Positions 41,590 through 50,902 of a stretch of DNA of 64,000 nucleotides are shown piece by piece (within the stretch, counting starts at the first letter, position 1; the number at the start of each line of letters is the position of its first letter). Source of the stretch: Jidongwangia harbinensis (GTDB lineage: Bacteria; Actinomycetota; Actinomycetes; Mycobacteriales; Micromonosporaceae); NCBI RefSeq assembly GCF_020216025.1, contig NZ_JAIWNC010000010.1, forward strand, positions 186,001 to 250,000, given 5' to 3'. The position numbers and the translations under genes were made by a program. The notes beneath the pieces were generated by a model. The model was not told the DNA's origin. It saw only the letters and a list, made by a program, of their open reading frames with translations, and ran no database searches.

Positions 41590-44403
41590 GTGCACAGACG
41601 CACCCGGCCCGCGCTAGTCGCCGCCCTGCTCACCACGTCGGCCCTGATCGGCATCGCGCCGACCGGCGCGGCCGCCGTTCCGACCGCACCCCCACCCGCC
41701 GACCCCACCACCGACTCCGCGTACGACTTCGTGGACAACCGGCCCGGCGCCGTCCCGCCGCCCCGCGCGGCGCGCGCCGCCGCCGGGATCACGGTGCGGT
41801 GGAACCGGCTCGGCACCCCGGCCTCGCTCACCGGCAAGCTCGCCACCGGCCTCGACGCCGACCCGGAGAAGGCGGCGCGGCAGTACCTGAAACGGAGCAC
41901 CGCCTTCTTCGCGCTCGGCGCCGGCGCGGTCGACACGCTGCAGACGGTCGCCGAGACGCCGGTCGGCAAGGGCGCGGTGGTGCTGCTGCGCCAGCGGTAC
42001 GGCAAGCTGCCCGCGGCCCACGACGGCATGGTCGCGGTGGCGGTCCGCGACGGCGACGTGCTCGCGGTGAGTTCCTCGCTGAGCCCGGAGGTGGCCGAAC
42101 CCGAGCCGGCCACCCGGACGGCGGCCGAGGCGCTCACCGTGGCGCTGCGGGACGCCAAGCTCACCCGTCCCGCCCTCGGCGACCACCGGGTCCGCCTGGT
42201 CGCGGTGCCGATGCCCGGGGCGGCGCCCCGGGCCGCGTACGAGGTGGTGCTGGTCGCCGCGGACGGCGAACACGGCTACACCACGTACGTCGACGCCCGG
42301 GCCGGCACCGTGCTCGTCCGCGAGAACCTGGTGAACTTCGCCGACGACAACCCGCGCTGGAAGGTGTTCCCGGCCACCCCGACCGGCGCCACCGACACCC
42401 GGCAGACCTGGTGCGCCGTCGCCGCCGCGGAATGCGCGCGGGCGGTGACCGACCCGGCGACCGGCCGGGCATGGGACATCGACCCGGCCACCGGCACGCC
42501 GTCGCAGACCACGATCGGCAACTCCGCCGAGGCGGTCCGGTTCTGGGACGCCGTCACGCCGCAGGTGCCGGCCACGCCGCGGCCCGACCGCGAGTACACG
42601 TACCCGTTCACCAACCAGTGGGCGACCAGCAAGTGCGACCCGGCCACGCTGGCCTCGCCGCAGCAGGCGGATGTGGACGCGGCCACCGCCAACCTGTTCG
42701 CCATGCACAACCGAATGCACGACTGGTCCTACCACCTGGGCTTCACCGAGGCGACCTGGAACCTGCAGAAGACCAACACCGGGCCGTACGGCAAGGGCGG
42801 CGACGCGGAACGCGGCAACGCGCAGCAGGGCGCACCGACGCAGACCACCCGGAACAACGCCAACCAGAACAGCCCGCCGGACGGCATGCAGCCGGTCAGC
42901 AACATGTACATGTGGCAGCCGATCGCCGGCAACACGTACCCGCCGTGCGGGGACGGGGACTTCGACATGACGGTGATCGGGCACGAGTACACCCACGCGA
43001 TCAGCAACCGGATGATCGCCGGCCCGGACAACAACATCAGCTCGGCGCAGGGCGGCGCGATGGGGGAGAGCTGGTCCGACCTGATCGCGATGGAGTACCT
43101 GTTCGAGAGCGGGTACACCCCGCGCGGCAGCACGCCGTACGTGACCGGCGGGTTCGTCACCGGTGACCTGAACGCCGGCATCCGGAACTACGACATGAGC
43201 AACAGCCCGCTGAACTACTCGAACATCGGCTACGACCGGTTCCCGGCGGTGCACCCGGACGGCGAGATCTGGAGCGCCACCAACTTCGACGTCCGCCGCG
43301 CGATGCTGTCCCGGTACGGCGCCGGCACCCGGGCGGTGCAGGAGAGCTGCGCGAACGGCGCCACGCCGGTCACCGACTGCCCGGGCAACCGGCGCTGGGC
43401 GCAGCTGGTGTTCGACTCGTTCCTGCTCGCCGCGACCGGGAACATCAGCATGCTGGACATGCGCGACAACATGCTCACCGCGGACGCGCTGCGCTTCGAC
43501 GGCGCCAACGCCGACCTGCTGTGGAACGCGTTCGCCGCCCGGGGCCTGGGCGCCGGCGCGGCCAGCACGCCGGCCGACACCGACCCGGCACCCAGCTTCG
43601 CGTCACCGTACGCGGAGAATGTCGAGCTGACGTTCAAGCCGGCCGGCGCCGGGGCGGGCAAGCCGGTCCGGCTCTACCTGGGCGACCACGAGTTCGGTGC
43701 GGTGCCGGTCGCGGACACCGACCCGGCGACCGCGATCCCGGAGACGTTCACCGTGGTGCCCGGCACGTACCGGTTCCTCGCGGTCGGCAAGGGCCTGGGC
43801 CACAAGCGGTTCACCCAGCCGATCTACCCGGGCGGCAACACCACCGTGACCGCGGTGCTGACCGCCAACCTGGCGTCCGCGACGTCCGGGGCCACGGTCA
43901 CCGGCGACGGGGCCGCGCTGCCGGCACTGATCGACGACGCCGAGGGCACGGTGTGGACCGGCACCGGCGGAGTGGCCGGCCGGCAGGTCACCGTGGACCT
44001 GCCCGCCGACCGGGCCCAGCTGGTGTCGCGGGTACAGGTCAGCGGCTTCTCCGGGCAGATGGCCGCGGTGCGTGCGTTCGAGGTGCTGACCTGCGACGCG
44101 ACCCGCGGCGCGGACTGCGCCACGGACGGCGGGTACCGGCCGGCGTACACCAGCCCGGCGGACGCGCTGCCCGGCGGCGCGTACCGGCCCAAGACGCCGC
44201 AGCTCATCATGCGGTCGTTCACGGTGCGGCCGGTCCCGGCCACCCACGTGCGGTTCCGGGTGGTGAGCAACCAGTGCACCGGCAACCCGATGTACGCCGG
44301 CGAGCAGGACAACGACCCGCGCAGCTCGACGGACTGTGCCACCTCGGCGGCCGTGGCGGCGCGCCAGGTGGTGGCGGCCGAGTTCCAGGTGTTCAGCAGC
44401 TGA
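41590..44403 (+). CDS. Secreted M36-family (fungalysin-like) zinc metalloprotease
   Basis: The protein is 937 residues from GTG 41590 with GGAGG five bases upstream. A signal peptide runs to about residue 30. A propeptide of about 270 residues (FTP/PepSY type) follows. The catalytic domain has HEYTH at about residues 465-469, the zinc site of gluzincins, with the third ligand probably in GESWSDLIAMEYL (~494). NMYMWQ and NRMHDWSYHLGF are typical of fungalysin. The last ~250 residues form beta-rich domains, probably for substrate attachment. It is likely released outside the cell for protein breakdown and is encoded alone. Confidence 0.92.
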   Translation: MHRRTRPALVAALLTTSALIGIAPTGAAAVPTAPPPADPTTDSAYDFVDNRPGAVPPPRAARAAAGITVRWNRLGTPASLTGKLATGLDADPEKAARQYLKRSTAFFALGAGAVDTLQTVAETPVGKGAVVLLRQRYGKLPAAHDGMVAVAVRDGDVLAVSSSLSPEVAEPEPATRTAAEALTVALRDAKLTRPALGDHRVRLVAVPMPGAAPRAAYEVVLVAADGEHGYTTYVDARAGTVLVRENLVNFADDNPRWKVFPATPTGATDTRQTWCAVAAAECARAVTDPATGRAWDIDPATGTPSQTTIGNSAEAVRFWDAVTPQVPATPRPDREYTYPFTNQWATSKCDPATLASPQQADVDAATANLFAMHNRMHDWSYHLGFTEATWNLQKTNTGPYGKGGDAERGNAQQGAPTQTTRNNANQNSPPDGMQPVSNMYMWQPIAGNTYPPCGDGDFDMTVIGHEYTHAISNRMIAGPDNNISSAQGGAMGESWSDLIAMEYLFESGYTPRGSTPYVTGGFVTGDLNAGIRNYDMSNSPLNYSNIGYDRFPAVHPDGEIWSATNFDVRRAMLSRYGAGTRAVQESCANGATPVTDCPGNRRWAQLVFDSFLLAATGNISMLDMRDNMLTADALRFDGANADLLWNAFAARGLGAGAASTPADTDPAPSFASPYAENVELTFKPAGAGAGKPVRLYLGDHEFGAVPVADTDPATAIPETFTVVPGTYRFLAVGKGLGHKRFTQPIYPGGNTTVTAVLTANLASATSGATVTGDGAALPALIDDAEGTVWTGTGGVAGRQVTVDLPADRAQLVSRVQVSGFSGQMAAVRAFEVLTCDATRGADCATDGGYRPAYTSPADALPGGAYRPKTPQLIMRSFTVRPVPATHVRFRVVSNQCTGNPMYAGEQDNDPRSSTDCATSAAVAARQVVAAEFQVFSS

Positions 44404-45463
44404 TACCGGTGCGTCCCTGGGGTCCGGGCACCAACCCGGGCCCCAGGTCGCACAGGTACGCGGTCAGCGCCAGCCGTGCCTCGACCAGCTCGGCGAGGTC
44501 CGTGGTCAGTGGTTCGCCGAGCCGTTCCAGCGGGAGTGCGGTAAACGCGCTGCGCAGCAACAGGCCGCCGTCGAAGCCGTACCGCAGGTCCGCCTCGGGC
44601 ACCGCGGCACCCTCGTCCGCCAGCCCCTGCGCGTACGCCGTGAGCAGGATCTCGTGCAGCGCGGGCAGGTCGCCGGCGCCGAGCATCCCGGCGTGCGCCA
44701 GCCCGACCAGGAGCTGGCCGAGGTCGTCGCCGGCCGCGGCCAGCCCGCCCATGCTCCAGTCGATCACCACGAACTCGTCCGGGCGGTCCGCCGGAACCAG
44801 CAGGTTCTGCGGGCTGAAGTCGCCGTGGACCATCAGGTGCGGCAGCGTGGCGAGCCGCGCGATCACCGCGGGCAGGTGCCCGGCCAGCCGGTCCAGCGCG
44901 GACCGCAGCGCGGTGTGCGGCGCCAGCAGCGGATGCTCCCAGGTGCGGGCGTCGGCCAGTGCCGGCAGCTCGGCGACCTGCAGCCGGCTGGCGTAGTGCA
45001 GCCCGGTCAGGTAGCCGGGGCTCCGGGAGGCCGTGGGCGGGAGCGCGTCGTGCCGGGTGAGCAGCGCGTTCATCCGGCCCAGCCGGCGGGCCGCGCGGGC
45101 GAACCGGCCGGCGTCCCACGGTGCGGGGGTGACCTCGACGTTCTCCATGACCACGGCCATCCGGTCGGTGCCGAGGTCGATGACCGCGTGCACGACGGGC
45201 AGCCGCAGGCCGTCCGGCAGTAGCTTGCCGACGCCGGCGGAGTAGACGTCGGCCTCGTAGTGCCAGAGCGGGCTGGCCAGCGCCTGGTCGCGCAGGGCGG
45301 GTGGGAGCGTGCCGATCAGCGGCCAGTGCCGGTATCCCCGGAGCAGCTTGACGAAGACCACCTCGGCGCCGTGGCGCAGCCGGACCGCGCCCTCGGTGTT
45401 CGGCGAGCCGAACGGGTAGTCGACCCGGATCCTGGACGTGATCCCGGCCGCCGGGTGCCGCAT
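44393..45463 (-). CDS. Phosphotransferase of the aminoglycoside-kinase fold, possibly 5'-truncated
   Basis: From ATG 45463 it has 356 residues; an upstream ATG at 45496 would add eleven. VFVKLL (ATP lysine), HLMVHGDFSPQNLLV (catalytic loop) and EFVVIDWSMGGLAAAGDDLGQLL (metal site) place it in the APH/choline-kinase superfamily. The substrate is unknown. The family usually has about 20-30 more residues before DYPFGSP, which seem missing here. The start region overlaps head-to-head with a truncated MarR-like frame. The 3' end overlaps the M36 gene by 11 bp. Confidence 0.8.
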   Translation of the reverse strand: MRHPAAGITSRIRVDYPFGSPNTEGAVRLRHGAEVVFVKLLRGYRHWPLIGTLPPALRDQALASPLWHYEADVYSAGVGKLLPDGLRLPVVHAVIDLGTDRMAVVMENVEVTPAPWDAGRFARAARRLGRMNALLTRHDALPPTASRSPGYLTGLHYASRLQVAELPALADARTWEHPLLAPHTALRSALDRLAGHLPAVIARLATLPHLMVHGDFSPQNLLVPADRPDEFVVIDWSMGGLAAAGDDLGQLLVGLAHAGMLGAGDLPALHEILLTAYAQGLADEGAAVPEADLRYGFDGGLLLRSAFTALPLERLGEPLTTDLAELVEARLALTAYLCDLGPGLVPGPQGRTGISC

Positions 45464-45737
45464 CGTCGACCTCTCCGGCGAGCTGCAGGTGAGCAAGCAG
45501 GGACTGGGTCAGCTCGTCGCCCAACTGGCGGCCGGCGGCTACGTCGAGATCACCGACCAGGCCGGCGACCGGCGCGCCAAGGTGGTCCGGCGCACCGCCG
45601 AGGGCGACCGGGTGGTCCGGGGCGTCCGGGACGCGCTGGACGACCTGGAGGACCGCTGGCGGCGGGCGGTGGGTGCGGACCGCTACCGGGTGTTCCGCGA
45701 GGTGCTGGCGGAACTGGTACGGGACGCGGACCGGTGA
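45438..45737 (+). pseudogene. MarR-family regulator fragment lacking its N-terminus
   Basis: This 99-residue frame covers the recognition helix and wing of a MarR protein: GELQVSKQGLGQLVAQLAAGGYVEITDQAGDRRAKVVRRTAEGDRVV. A C-terminal dimer helix follows. The N-terminal dimerisation helices (roughly the first 40 residues of the family) are absent. The upstream frame hits TAG at 45417-45419. It could be a relic or a shortened functional protein starting at GTG 45438. Its 5' end overlaps the divergent phosphotransferase gene, which itself looks shortened, consistent with a deletion joining the two. Confidence 0.6.
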
Positions 45738-45759
45738 CACCGGCCCGCGTCCCCGTCTC

Positions 45760-47433
45760 TCACGCGCCGGGTGCGGTGTCCCCCAGCGGAGCCAGCAGAT
45801 CCGCGCGGCCCTCGAACGCGAACAGCAGCAGATCCACCATCCGGAACGTGTCGCGGTCCGGACCGAGCGTGGGACGCCAGCCCGGGTCGCGGACGATGGA
45901 GATCCGGCTGCCCTCCATGGCCCGGTGGAACACCTCGGCGACCAGCCGGCCGCCGACCCCGGTGAGCCGGCCGCCGTGCAGCTCGGCCTCGCGGAGGATG
46001 TAGAACCACAGCGGGGTGCGGTTGGCGAACGCGGTCTTCTCCTCCTCGGTGAGGGCGTCCAGCACCGCACCGCCCGAGCCGGCGAGGATCTCCTCCGGCT
46101 TGAGCGCGCCCAGACCCAGGAACTCCGCCATCTCCTGGCCGCTGGCCAGCTGCACCATGTTGGCGCGGACCAGGTTGCGGAACGCCAGGTTCAGCTCGAT
46201 CGGCGGCGGGTTGCCGGTGCCGCCGAACGCCCCGCGCGGCAGCGCGGCCAGCGGGTCGACGAGCAGCGTGTCGATGCGCTGGGCGAGGTTGATGCCGGCC
46301 GGTGCGGCCAGGTCGGGGCGGTTCGCCTCCACGGCGAAGTCGTACAGCCGCCGCCAGTCCACCGTCCAGTTGGTGGGGAGCCGCTCGAACAGGCCGGACT
46401 CCTGGTCGTTGAGGTCCTCGGCGAACGGGTCGAAGTTGCCGCTGGTGCCGCTGAAGACGAACAACAGCGGCAGCGTGCCGCGGGTGCCGGAGAAGATCCG
46501 GTTCCAGTCGTACGCCGCCCGCACCATGCTGTGCCCCAGCCGGTACGCCGCCACCGAGAACTCGATCGGCATGGTCGGGGTGTCGCCCGCCTTGACGTGC
46601 GGGTACGGCCCGCTGGTGCCGGCCGGGGTCTCGAAGAACCGGCGGCCGTTGGCGAACACGTCGTCCACGATGGACGGGTCCACGATGCGCGGCAGGAAGT
46701 CGGTCTTCAACATCCACTGGTAGTGCCGGACCACGCTGCCGCGGGCCCGCTCGAACAGCACCGCGCTGGGCACGCCGCGGTCGGCCAGCTCGTCCGCGAC
46801 CCGGTTGTGGAAGCGCTGGAACGCCAGATGCGTCTGCGCCACGATCAGGTTCTCGTCGTTGCGGAGGTCCGGAATCAGCGCGGCCTGCCGTTCCGCCTTC
46901 TTCGAGCCCTGGGTGACGCGCGGCAGGTCGTACCCGTTGAGGTTGATGTTGGTGCCCGGTCCGTCGATGGCCGCGGTGAGGCCGACCTTCAGCTTCACCT
47001 TGTCCGGCGCGTAGAAGCGGTCGTCGTCGGCGTCCCGCGGACCGCGCCCGTACACCGAGTCCAGATCCAGTGCGGGCGAGCGGCCCTGCAGCAGCTCGTT
47101 GACGGTGACCCGGTCGCCCAGCGCCTTGGCCGTGTTGTCCAGGGTGAGATCGTGGTCCACGAACTGGCCGAGATAGGTGAATCCGGCCGGCACCACCGGG
47201 TCCGCGGACACCGGCTGGGTCGTGCCCTCCTCGGCCGGTGCGACGGTCATCGCCCGGGCGACCTTCTCCAGCAACGCCGGGTCCAGCGGCTCGCCCTTGG
47301 GCCCGATCCGGGAGAACCGGAACTTGCGCAGTGCGGCTTCGGTCGACGGCCGCTCGCACACACCGCCGTTGGAGTCGGTGGTCAGGATTCCCTCACCGAC
47401 CACGTAGTAGTTCTCGCGCATGTGACGCTTCAC
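45760..47433 (-). CDS. Animal-type haem peroxidase
   Basis: The protein is 557 residues with no signal peptide. GFTYLGQFVDHDLTLD contains the distal Gln/His of the peroxidase-cyclooxygenase superfamily. EFSVAAYRLGHSMVRAAYDWN holds the proximal haem His. HNRVADELADRG and TPLWFYILREAELHGGRLTGVGGRLVAEVF are further family blocks. Bacterial members oxidise halides, phenols or fatty acids using H2O2; the substrate here is unknown. ATG 47433 is used; a start five codons later (MREN) is possible. It is encoded alone, convergent with the MarR-like fragment (22 bp between stops). Confidence 0.9.
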   Translation of the reverse strand: MKRHMRENYYVVGEGILTTDSNGGVCERPSTEAALRKFRFSRIGPKGEPLDPALLEKVARAMTVAPAEEGTTQPVSADPVVPAGFTYLGQFVDHDLTLDNTAKALGDRVTVNELLQGRSPALDLDSVYGRGPRDADDDRFYAPDKVKLKVGLTAAIDGPGTNINLNGYDLPRVTQGSKKAERQAALIPDLRNDENLIVAQTHLAFQRFHNRVADELADRGVPSAVLFERARGSVVRHYQWMLKTDFLPRIVDPSIVDDVFANGRRFFETPAGTSGPYPHVKAGDTPTMPIEFSVAAYRLGHSMVRAAYDWNRIFSGTRGTLPLLFVFSGTSGNFDPFAEDLNDQESGLFERLPTNWTVDWRRLYDFAVEANRPDLAAPAGINLAQRIDTLLVDPLAALPRGAFGGTGNPPPIELNLAFRNLVRANMVQLASGQEMAEFLGLGALKPEEILAGSGGAVLDALTEEEKTAFANRTPLWFYILREAELHGGRLTGVGGRLVAEVFHRAMEGSRISIVRDPGWRPTLGPDRDTFRMVDLLLFAFEGRADLLAPLGDTAPGA

Positions 47434-47592
47434 GTGGCGTACCCTTCGCCTGCATGTCGCCGGCCGCCCGCCCAGGGCAGGACGACCGGCGGGACGCGTC
47501 CCCCTCGGCCGCGTCCACAGGAGAGGAAGCGGCGGGGCGCGAGAAGATACGCCGGAACGCCGGGTGTCGCCTTACCGACGGTCGCGGCGGCG

Positions 47593-47865
47593 TCAGCTCG
47601 GCGCGGGAATCCGGCGGCGCATGGAGTAGGTCACCGAGGCCAGCCGGTGCGGCTCGTTGATCACGTGGATGGCGGCGCGGTCGTAGGCCTGCCAGCCGGC
47701 CGCCCCGGCCCGGTTCAGGTGGCGCAGGTCGTCGAACCGTTCGTCGGTGCCCCAGCGAAGCACTCCGCCGGGGTGATGGAACGTCGCGGTCCAGTCCATG
47801 AACTTGTCCGCCCCGAAGGTGCCCGCGGACCGGTATTCCAGCCGCGCATATTCCCAGTTCGCCAC
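47593..47865 (-). CDS. Small conserved-looking hypothetical protein
   Basis: From GTG 47865 the product is 90 residues: ANWEYARLEYRSAGTFGADKFMDWTATFHHPGGVLRWG, then DERFDDLRHLNRAGAAGWQAYDRAAIHV and a basic C-terminus. There is no signal or membrane segment. The W-x-Y-x-R-x-E-Y opening and GAAGWQAYD segment resemble small actinobacterial proteins of unknown function (DUF-type). I chose this start because upstream codons run into the next gene's leader. It is divergent from the methyltransferase gene with 62 bp between. Confidence 0.62.
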   Translation of the reverse strand: MANWEYARLEYRSAGTFGADKFMDWTATFHHPGGVLRWGTDERFDDLRHLNRAGAAGWQAYDRAAIHVINEPHRLASVTYSMRRRIPAPS

Positions 47866-47927
47866 GAGATCGATTATGCCGTCACGGTGTGGTTTCCGCC
47901 GTCCGGACCCTGTGCTTGGCTGAGCGG

Positions 47928-48674
47928 ATGGATCCGGACCCGATCGCATACCTGGACACCGCGGCCGGTACGGCCGTGGGCCGCTCCTACAAACAGCGCT
48001 TCGTCCGCGCCCTGGACGTGCGCCCCGGTCACCTGGTGCTCGACATCGGATGTGGTCCGGGCACCGACCTGGCCCGCCTGGCCGGCACCGGTGCCACCGT
48101 GCTCGGCCTCGACCCCGACCCGGGCATGCTGGCCGAGGCCCGCCGGCGGCTGGGCGGCCGCCCGGGCGTGCTGCTCTGCCGCGGTGACGCGCACGCGCTG
48201 CCGCTGGCCGGGGCCACCGTGGACCGGATCAGGGCCGACCGGGTGCTGCAGCACCTGCCCGCCCCGGCCGGCGCGCTCGCCGAGGTGCGCCGGGTGATGC
48301 GCCCGGGCGGGTTGTTCGGCCTGGCCGAGCCGGACTGGGAAACGCTGGCGGTGGCCGACCCCGACGAGCGGACCAGCCGGCGGTTCGCCCGGTTCGTGGC
48401 CGGGCGGGTGCGCAACGCGACGATCGGCCGGCAGGCGACGCGGCTCTGCGAGCAGGCCGGGCTGCGGGTGGAGTCGGTGGACGCGGTGCCGGTGACCTTT
48501 CAGGACTTCGGCACCGCCGACCAGATCCTGGGGTTGCGCCGCAACGCCGACCGGGCGGTGCGGGCCGGCGACCTGACCGAGGCGGAGGCGCGGCCGTGGC
48601 TGCGCCGGCTGGCCGGCGGCCCGTTCCTGGCCGGCTTCACGTTCTATCTGGTCACCGCGCGGTCCAATGCATGA
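47928..48674 (+). CDS. SAM-dependent methyltransferase, class I
   Basis: From ATG 47928 it has 248 residues. HLVLDIGCGPGTDLARLAGTGATVLGLDPDPGML is motif I with the acidic loop of the SAM site. RADRVLQHLPAPAGALAEVRRVMRPGGLFGLAEPDW holds motifs II and III of the UbiE/COQ5-like group. An upstream in-frame start at 47889 is less likely because it removes the GAGCGG ribosome site. The methyl acceptor is unknown. It is encoded before an MMPL exporter gene, with 119 bp and a separate promoter between them. Confidence 0.88.
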   Translation: MDPDPIAYLDTAAGTAVGRSYKQRFVRALDVRPGHLVLDIGCGPGTDLARLAGTGATVLGLDPDPGMLAEARRRLGGRPGVLLCRGDAHALPLAGATVDRIRADRVLQHLPAPAGALAEVRRVMRPGGLFGLAEPDWETLAVADPDERTSRRFARFVAGRVRNATIGRQATRLCEQAGLRVESVDAVPVTFQDFGTADQILGLRRNADRAVRAGDLTEAEARPWLRRLAGGPFLAGFTFYLVTARSNA

Positions 48675-48737
48675 CGCATTGCCCTTAGGGGTGATGCAGA
48701 ACACCCTGAAACCTACCCTGACCTCGTGGTTATTGGC

Positions 48738-48766
48738 TTGGGTACGCTCCCACGCGGTCGTAGGCT
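48738..48766 (+). promoter_or_regulatory. Predicted promoter of second MMPL exporter
   Basis: TTGGGT (48738-48743) and TAGGCT (48761-48766) are 17 bp apart, about 28 bp before the ATG at 48794. AAAGGGGGG just before the start serves as ribosome site. Confidence 0.5.
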
Positions 48767-48793
48767 CCCGCTCGTCAAAGGGGGGACCGCGCG

Positions 48794-50902
48794 ATGGCGA
48801 AGCTGGTTTGCGGACGCTGGTCGAAATGGATTGTGCTGGCCCTGTGGCTGGGCGTGCTCGCGATAGCGGGCCCGATGGCCGGGAAGCTCACCGAGGTACA
48901 GAAGAACGACAATTCGGCCTGGCTGCCGGGCGGCGCCGAGGCCACCCAGGTACTCGAACTCCAGGCCCGGTTCCAGTCCGACGACATCGTGCCCGCGGTG
49001 ATCGTCTACGAACGCCCGTCCGGCATCACCCCGGCGGACACCGCGAAGGCGACCGCCGACGTCGCCGCGTTCGGCCGCATCGACGGCGTCACCGGCCAGG
49101 TGGTCGGCCCGATCCCGGCGAAGGACGGCCAGGCGCTGCAGGTGGTCGCGCCGATCCGGGTCGACGCGGACGGCTGGGACCAGATCGTCGGCGTCGTCGA
49201 CGCGATCAAGGAGACCACCGGCTCCGGCCCGGCCGGGCTCGGGGTGCACCTGACCGGTCCGGCCGGTAACGCCGCCGACTCAGCCAAGGCGTTCGAGGGC
49301 GTCGACAGCGCGCTGCTGCTCACCACGCTGGCGATCGTCACGATCATCCTGCTCATCACGTACCGGAGTCCGATCCTCTGGTTGTTGCCGATCATCAGCG
49401 CGGGCGCCGCGCTGATCGGGTCGCAGGCGCTGATCTACCTGCTCGCCAAGAACGCCGGTCTGGTGGTGAACGCGCAGAGCGCGGGCATCCTGACCGTGCT
49501 CGTGTTCGGCGCCGGCACCGACTACGCGCTGCTGCTGGTGGCCCGCTACCGCGAGGAGTTGCGGCGGCACGACGACCGGCACGAGGCGATGGCGCTCGCC
49601 CTGCACCGGTCCGGCCCGGCCATCATCGCCAGCGCCGCCACCGTCGCGATCGGCATGTCGATCCTGACGTTCGCCGAGGTCAACTCGACCAGCGGCCTGG
49701 GCCCGGTGTCCGCACTCGGCATCATCGTCGGCCTGCTCGCCATGATGACGCTGCTGCCCGCGCTGCTGGTGATCTGCGGCCGGTGGCTGTTCTGGCCGGT
49801 CCGGCCCGCGTTCGGCTCCGCGGAACCGACCGCCACCGGCCTGTGGGCGCGGCTCGGCGGGCAGATCTCCCGGCGTCCCCGCACGGTCTGGATCGGCACC
49901 GCGCTGGCGCTCGGCGTCATGTCGCTCGGGCTGTTCCAGCTCAACGCGAACGGCCTGTCCACCGCGGACCAGTTCACCACGGAACAGCCGTCGGTGGCCG
50001 GCGAGAAGGTCCTCGCCCGGCACTTCCCGGCCGGCGGGGGACAGCCGGTCACGGTCATCGGCAACGCCGCGGCCGCCGACCAGATCCGCGGCGCGTTCTC
50101 CGGTACGCCGGGCATCAGCAGTGTCGCCGACCCGGTCGTCAAGGACGGCCTGGTGCTGTTCGAGGGCACGCTGCAGGTGGCGCCGGACACGCCCGAGGCG
50201 CAGCGGATCGTGGAACGGGTCCGGGACGCCGTGCACGCCGTACCCAACGGCGACGCCAAGGCCGGCGGCATGACCGCGATGACGCTGGACATCAACAACG
50301 CCAACAAACACGACAACCGGCTGATCATCCCGCTGGTGCTGCTGGTCGTCCTGGTCATCCTCGGCATCCTGCTGCGGTCCATCGTGGCGCCGCTGATCCT
50401 GATCGCCACCGTGGTGCTGTCGTTCGCGGCCGCACTGGGCGTCAGCGCGCTGGTCTTCCGGCACGTGCTCGGGTTCGCCGGCGAGGACACCTCGTTCCCG
50501 CTCTACGTGTTCGTCTTCCTGGTGGCGCTCGGCATCGACTACAACATCTTCCTGATGACCCGGGTACGCGAGGAGACCCAGCAGCACGGCACCCGCCGCG
50601 GCGCCCTGATCGGCCTCGCCGCCACCGGCGGGGTGATCACCTCCGCCGGCATCGTGCTGGCCGGCACGTTCGCGGCGCTGGCCAGCCTGCCGCTGGTGGC
50701 GTTCGCCGAGATCGGCTTCGCGGTGGCGTTCGGCGTGCTGCTGGACACCCTGGTGGTCCGCTCGGTGCTGGTCACCGCGCTGAACCTGGACCTCGGCGGC
50801 CGGATGTGGTGGCCCAGCAAGCTCCAGCACGTTCCGGACGCGCCGGAACCCGCGGCGGTGCCGGCCGACCCCGAACCTCAGGTGCCGTCCACGGTCAACT
50901 GA
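48794..50902 (+). CDS. MMPL/RND-family exporter
   Basis: The protein is 702 residues with about 12 membrane segments. VFGAGTDYALLLVARYREEL (first repeat) and VFLVALGIDYNIFLMTRVREE (second repeat) contain the proton-relay Asp-Tyr pairs. It belongs to the shorter MMPL subgroup of actinobacteria that exports lipids or polyketides. Unlike the other MMPL gene in the window, no regulator is adjacent. It overlaps the next, convergent gene by 25 bp at the 3' end. The substrate is unknown. Confidence 0.92.
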   Translation: MAKLVCGRWSKWIVLALWLGVLAIAGPMAGKLTEVQKNDNSAWLPGGAEATQVLELQARFQSDDIVPAVIVYERPSGITPADTAKATADVAAFGRIDGVTGQVVGPIPAKDGQALQVVAPIRVDADGWDQIVGVVDAIKETTGSGPAGLGVHLTGPAGNAADSAKAFEGVDSALLLTTLAIVTIILLITYRSPILWLLPIISAGAALIGSQALIYLLAKNAGLVVNAQSAGILTVLVFGAGTDYALLLVARYREELRRHDDRHEAMALALHRSGPAIIASAATVAIGMSILTFAEVNSTSGLGPVSALGIIVGLLAMMTLLPALLVICGRWLFWPVRPAFGSAEPTATGLWARLGGQISRRPRTVWIGTALALGVMSLGLFQLNANGLSTADQFTTEQPSVAGEKVLARHFPAGGGQPVTVIGNAAAADQIRGAFSGTPGISSVADPVVKDGLVLFEGTLQVAPDTPEAQRIVERVRDAVHAVPNGDAKAGGMTAMTLDINNANKHDNRLIIPLVLLVVLVILGILLRSIVAPLILIATVVLSFAAALGVSALVFRHVLGFAGEDTSFPLYVFVFLVALGIDYNIFLMTRVREETQQHGTRRGALIGLAATGGVITSAGIVLAGTFAALASLPLVAFAEIGFAVAFGVLLDTLVVRSVLVTALNLDLGGRMWWPSKLQHVPDAPEPAAVPADPEPQVPSTVN

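Noticed and set aside
40944..42000. tmRNA gene next to smpB
   Set aside because: Neither flank shows a tmRNA-like acceptor stem with a tag reading frame. The space is filled by coding genes.
45673..48297. 874-codon plus-strand frame over the haem peroxidase
   Set aside because: It is antisense to the peroxidase with its distal and proximal His motifs, and is compositionally a mirror frame.
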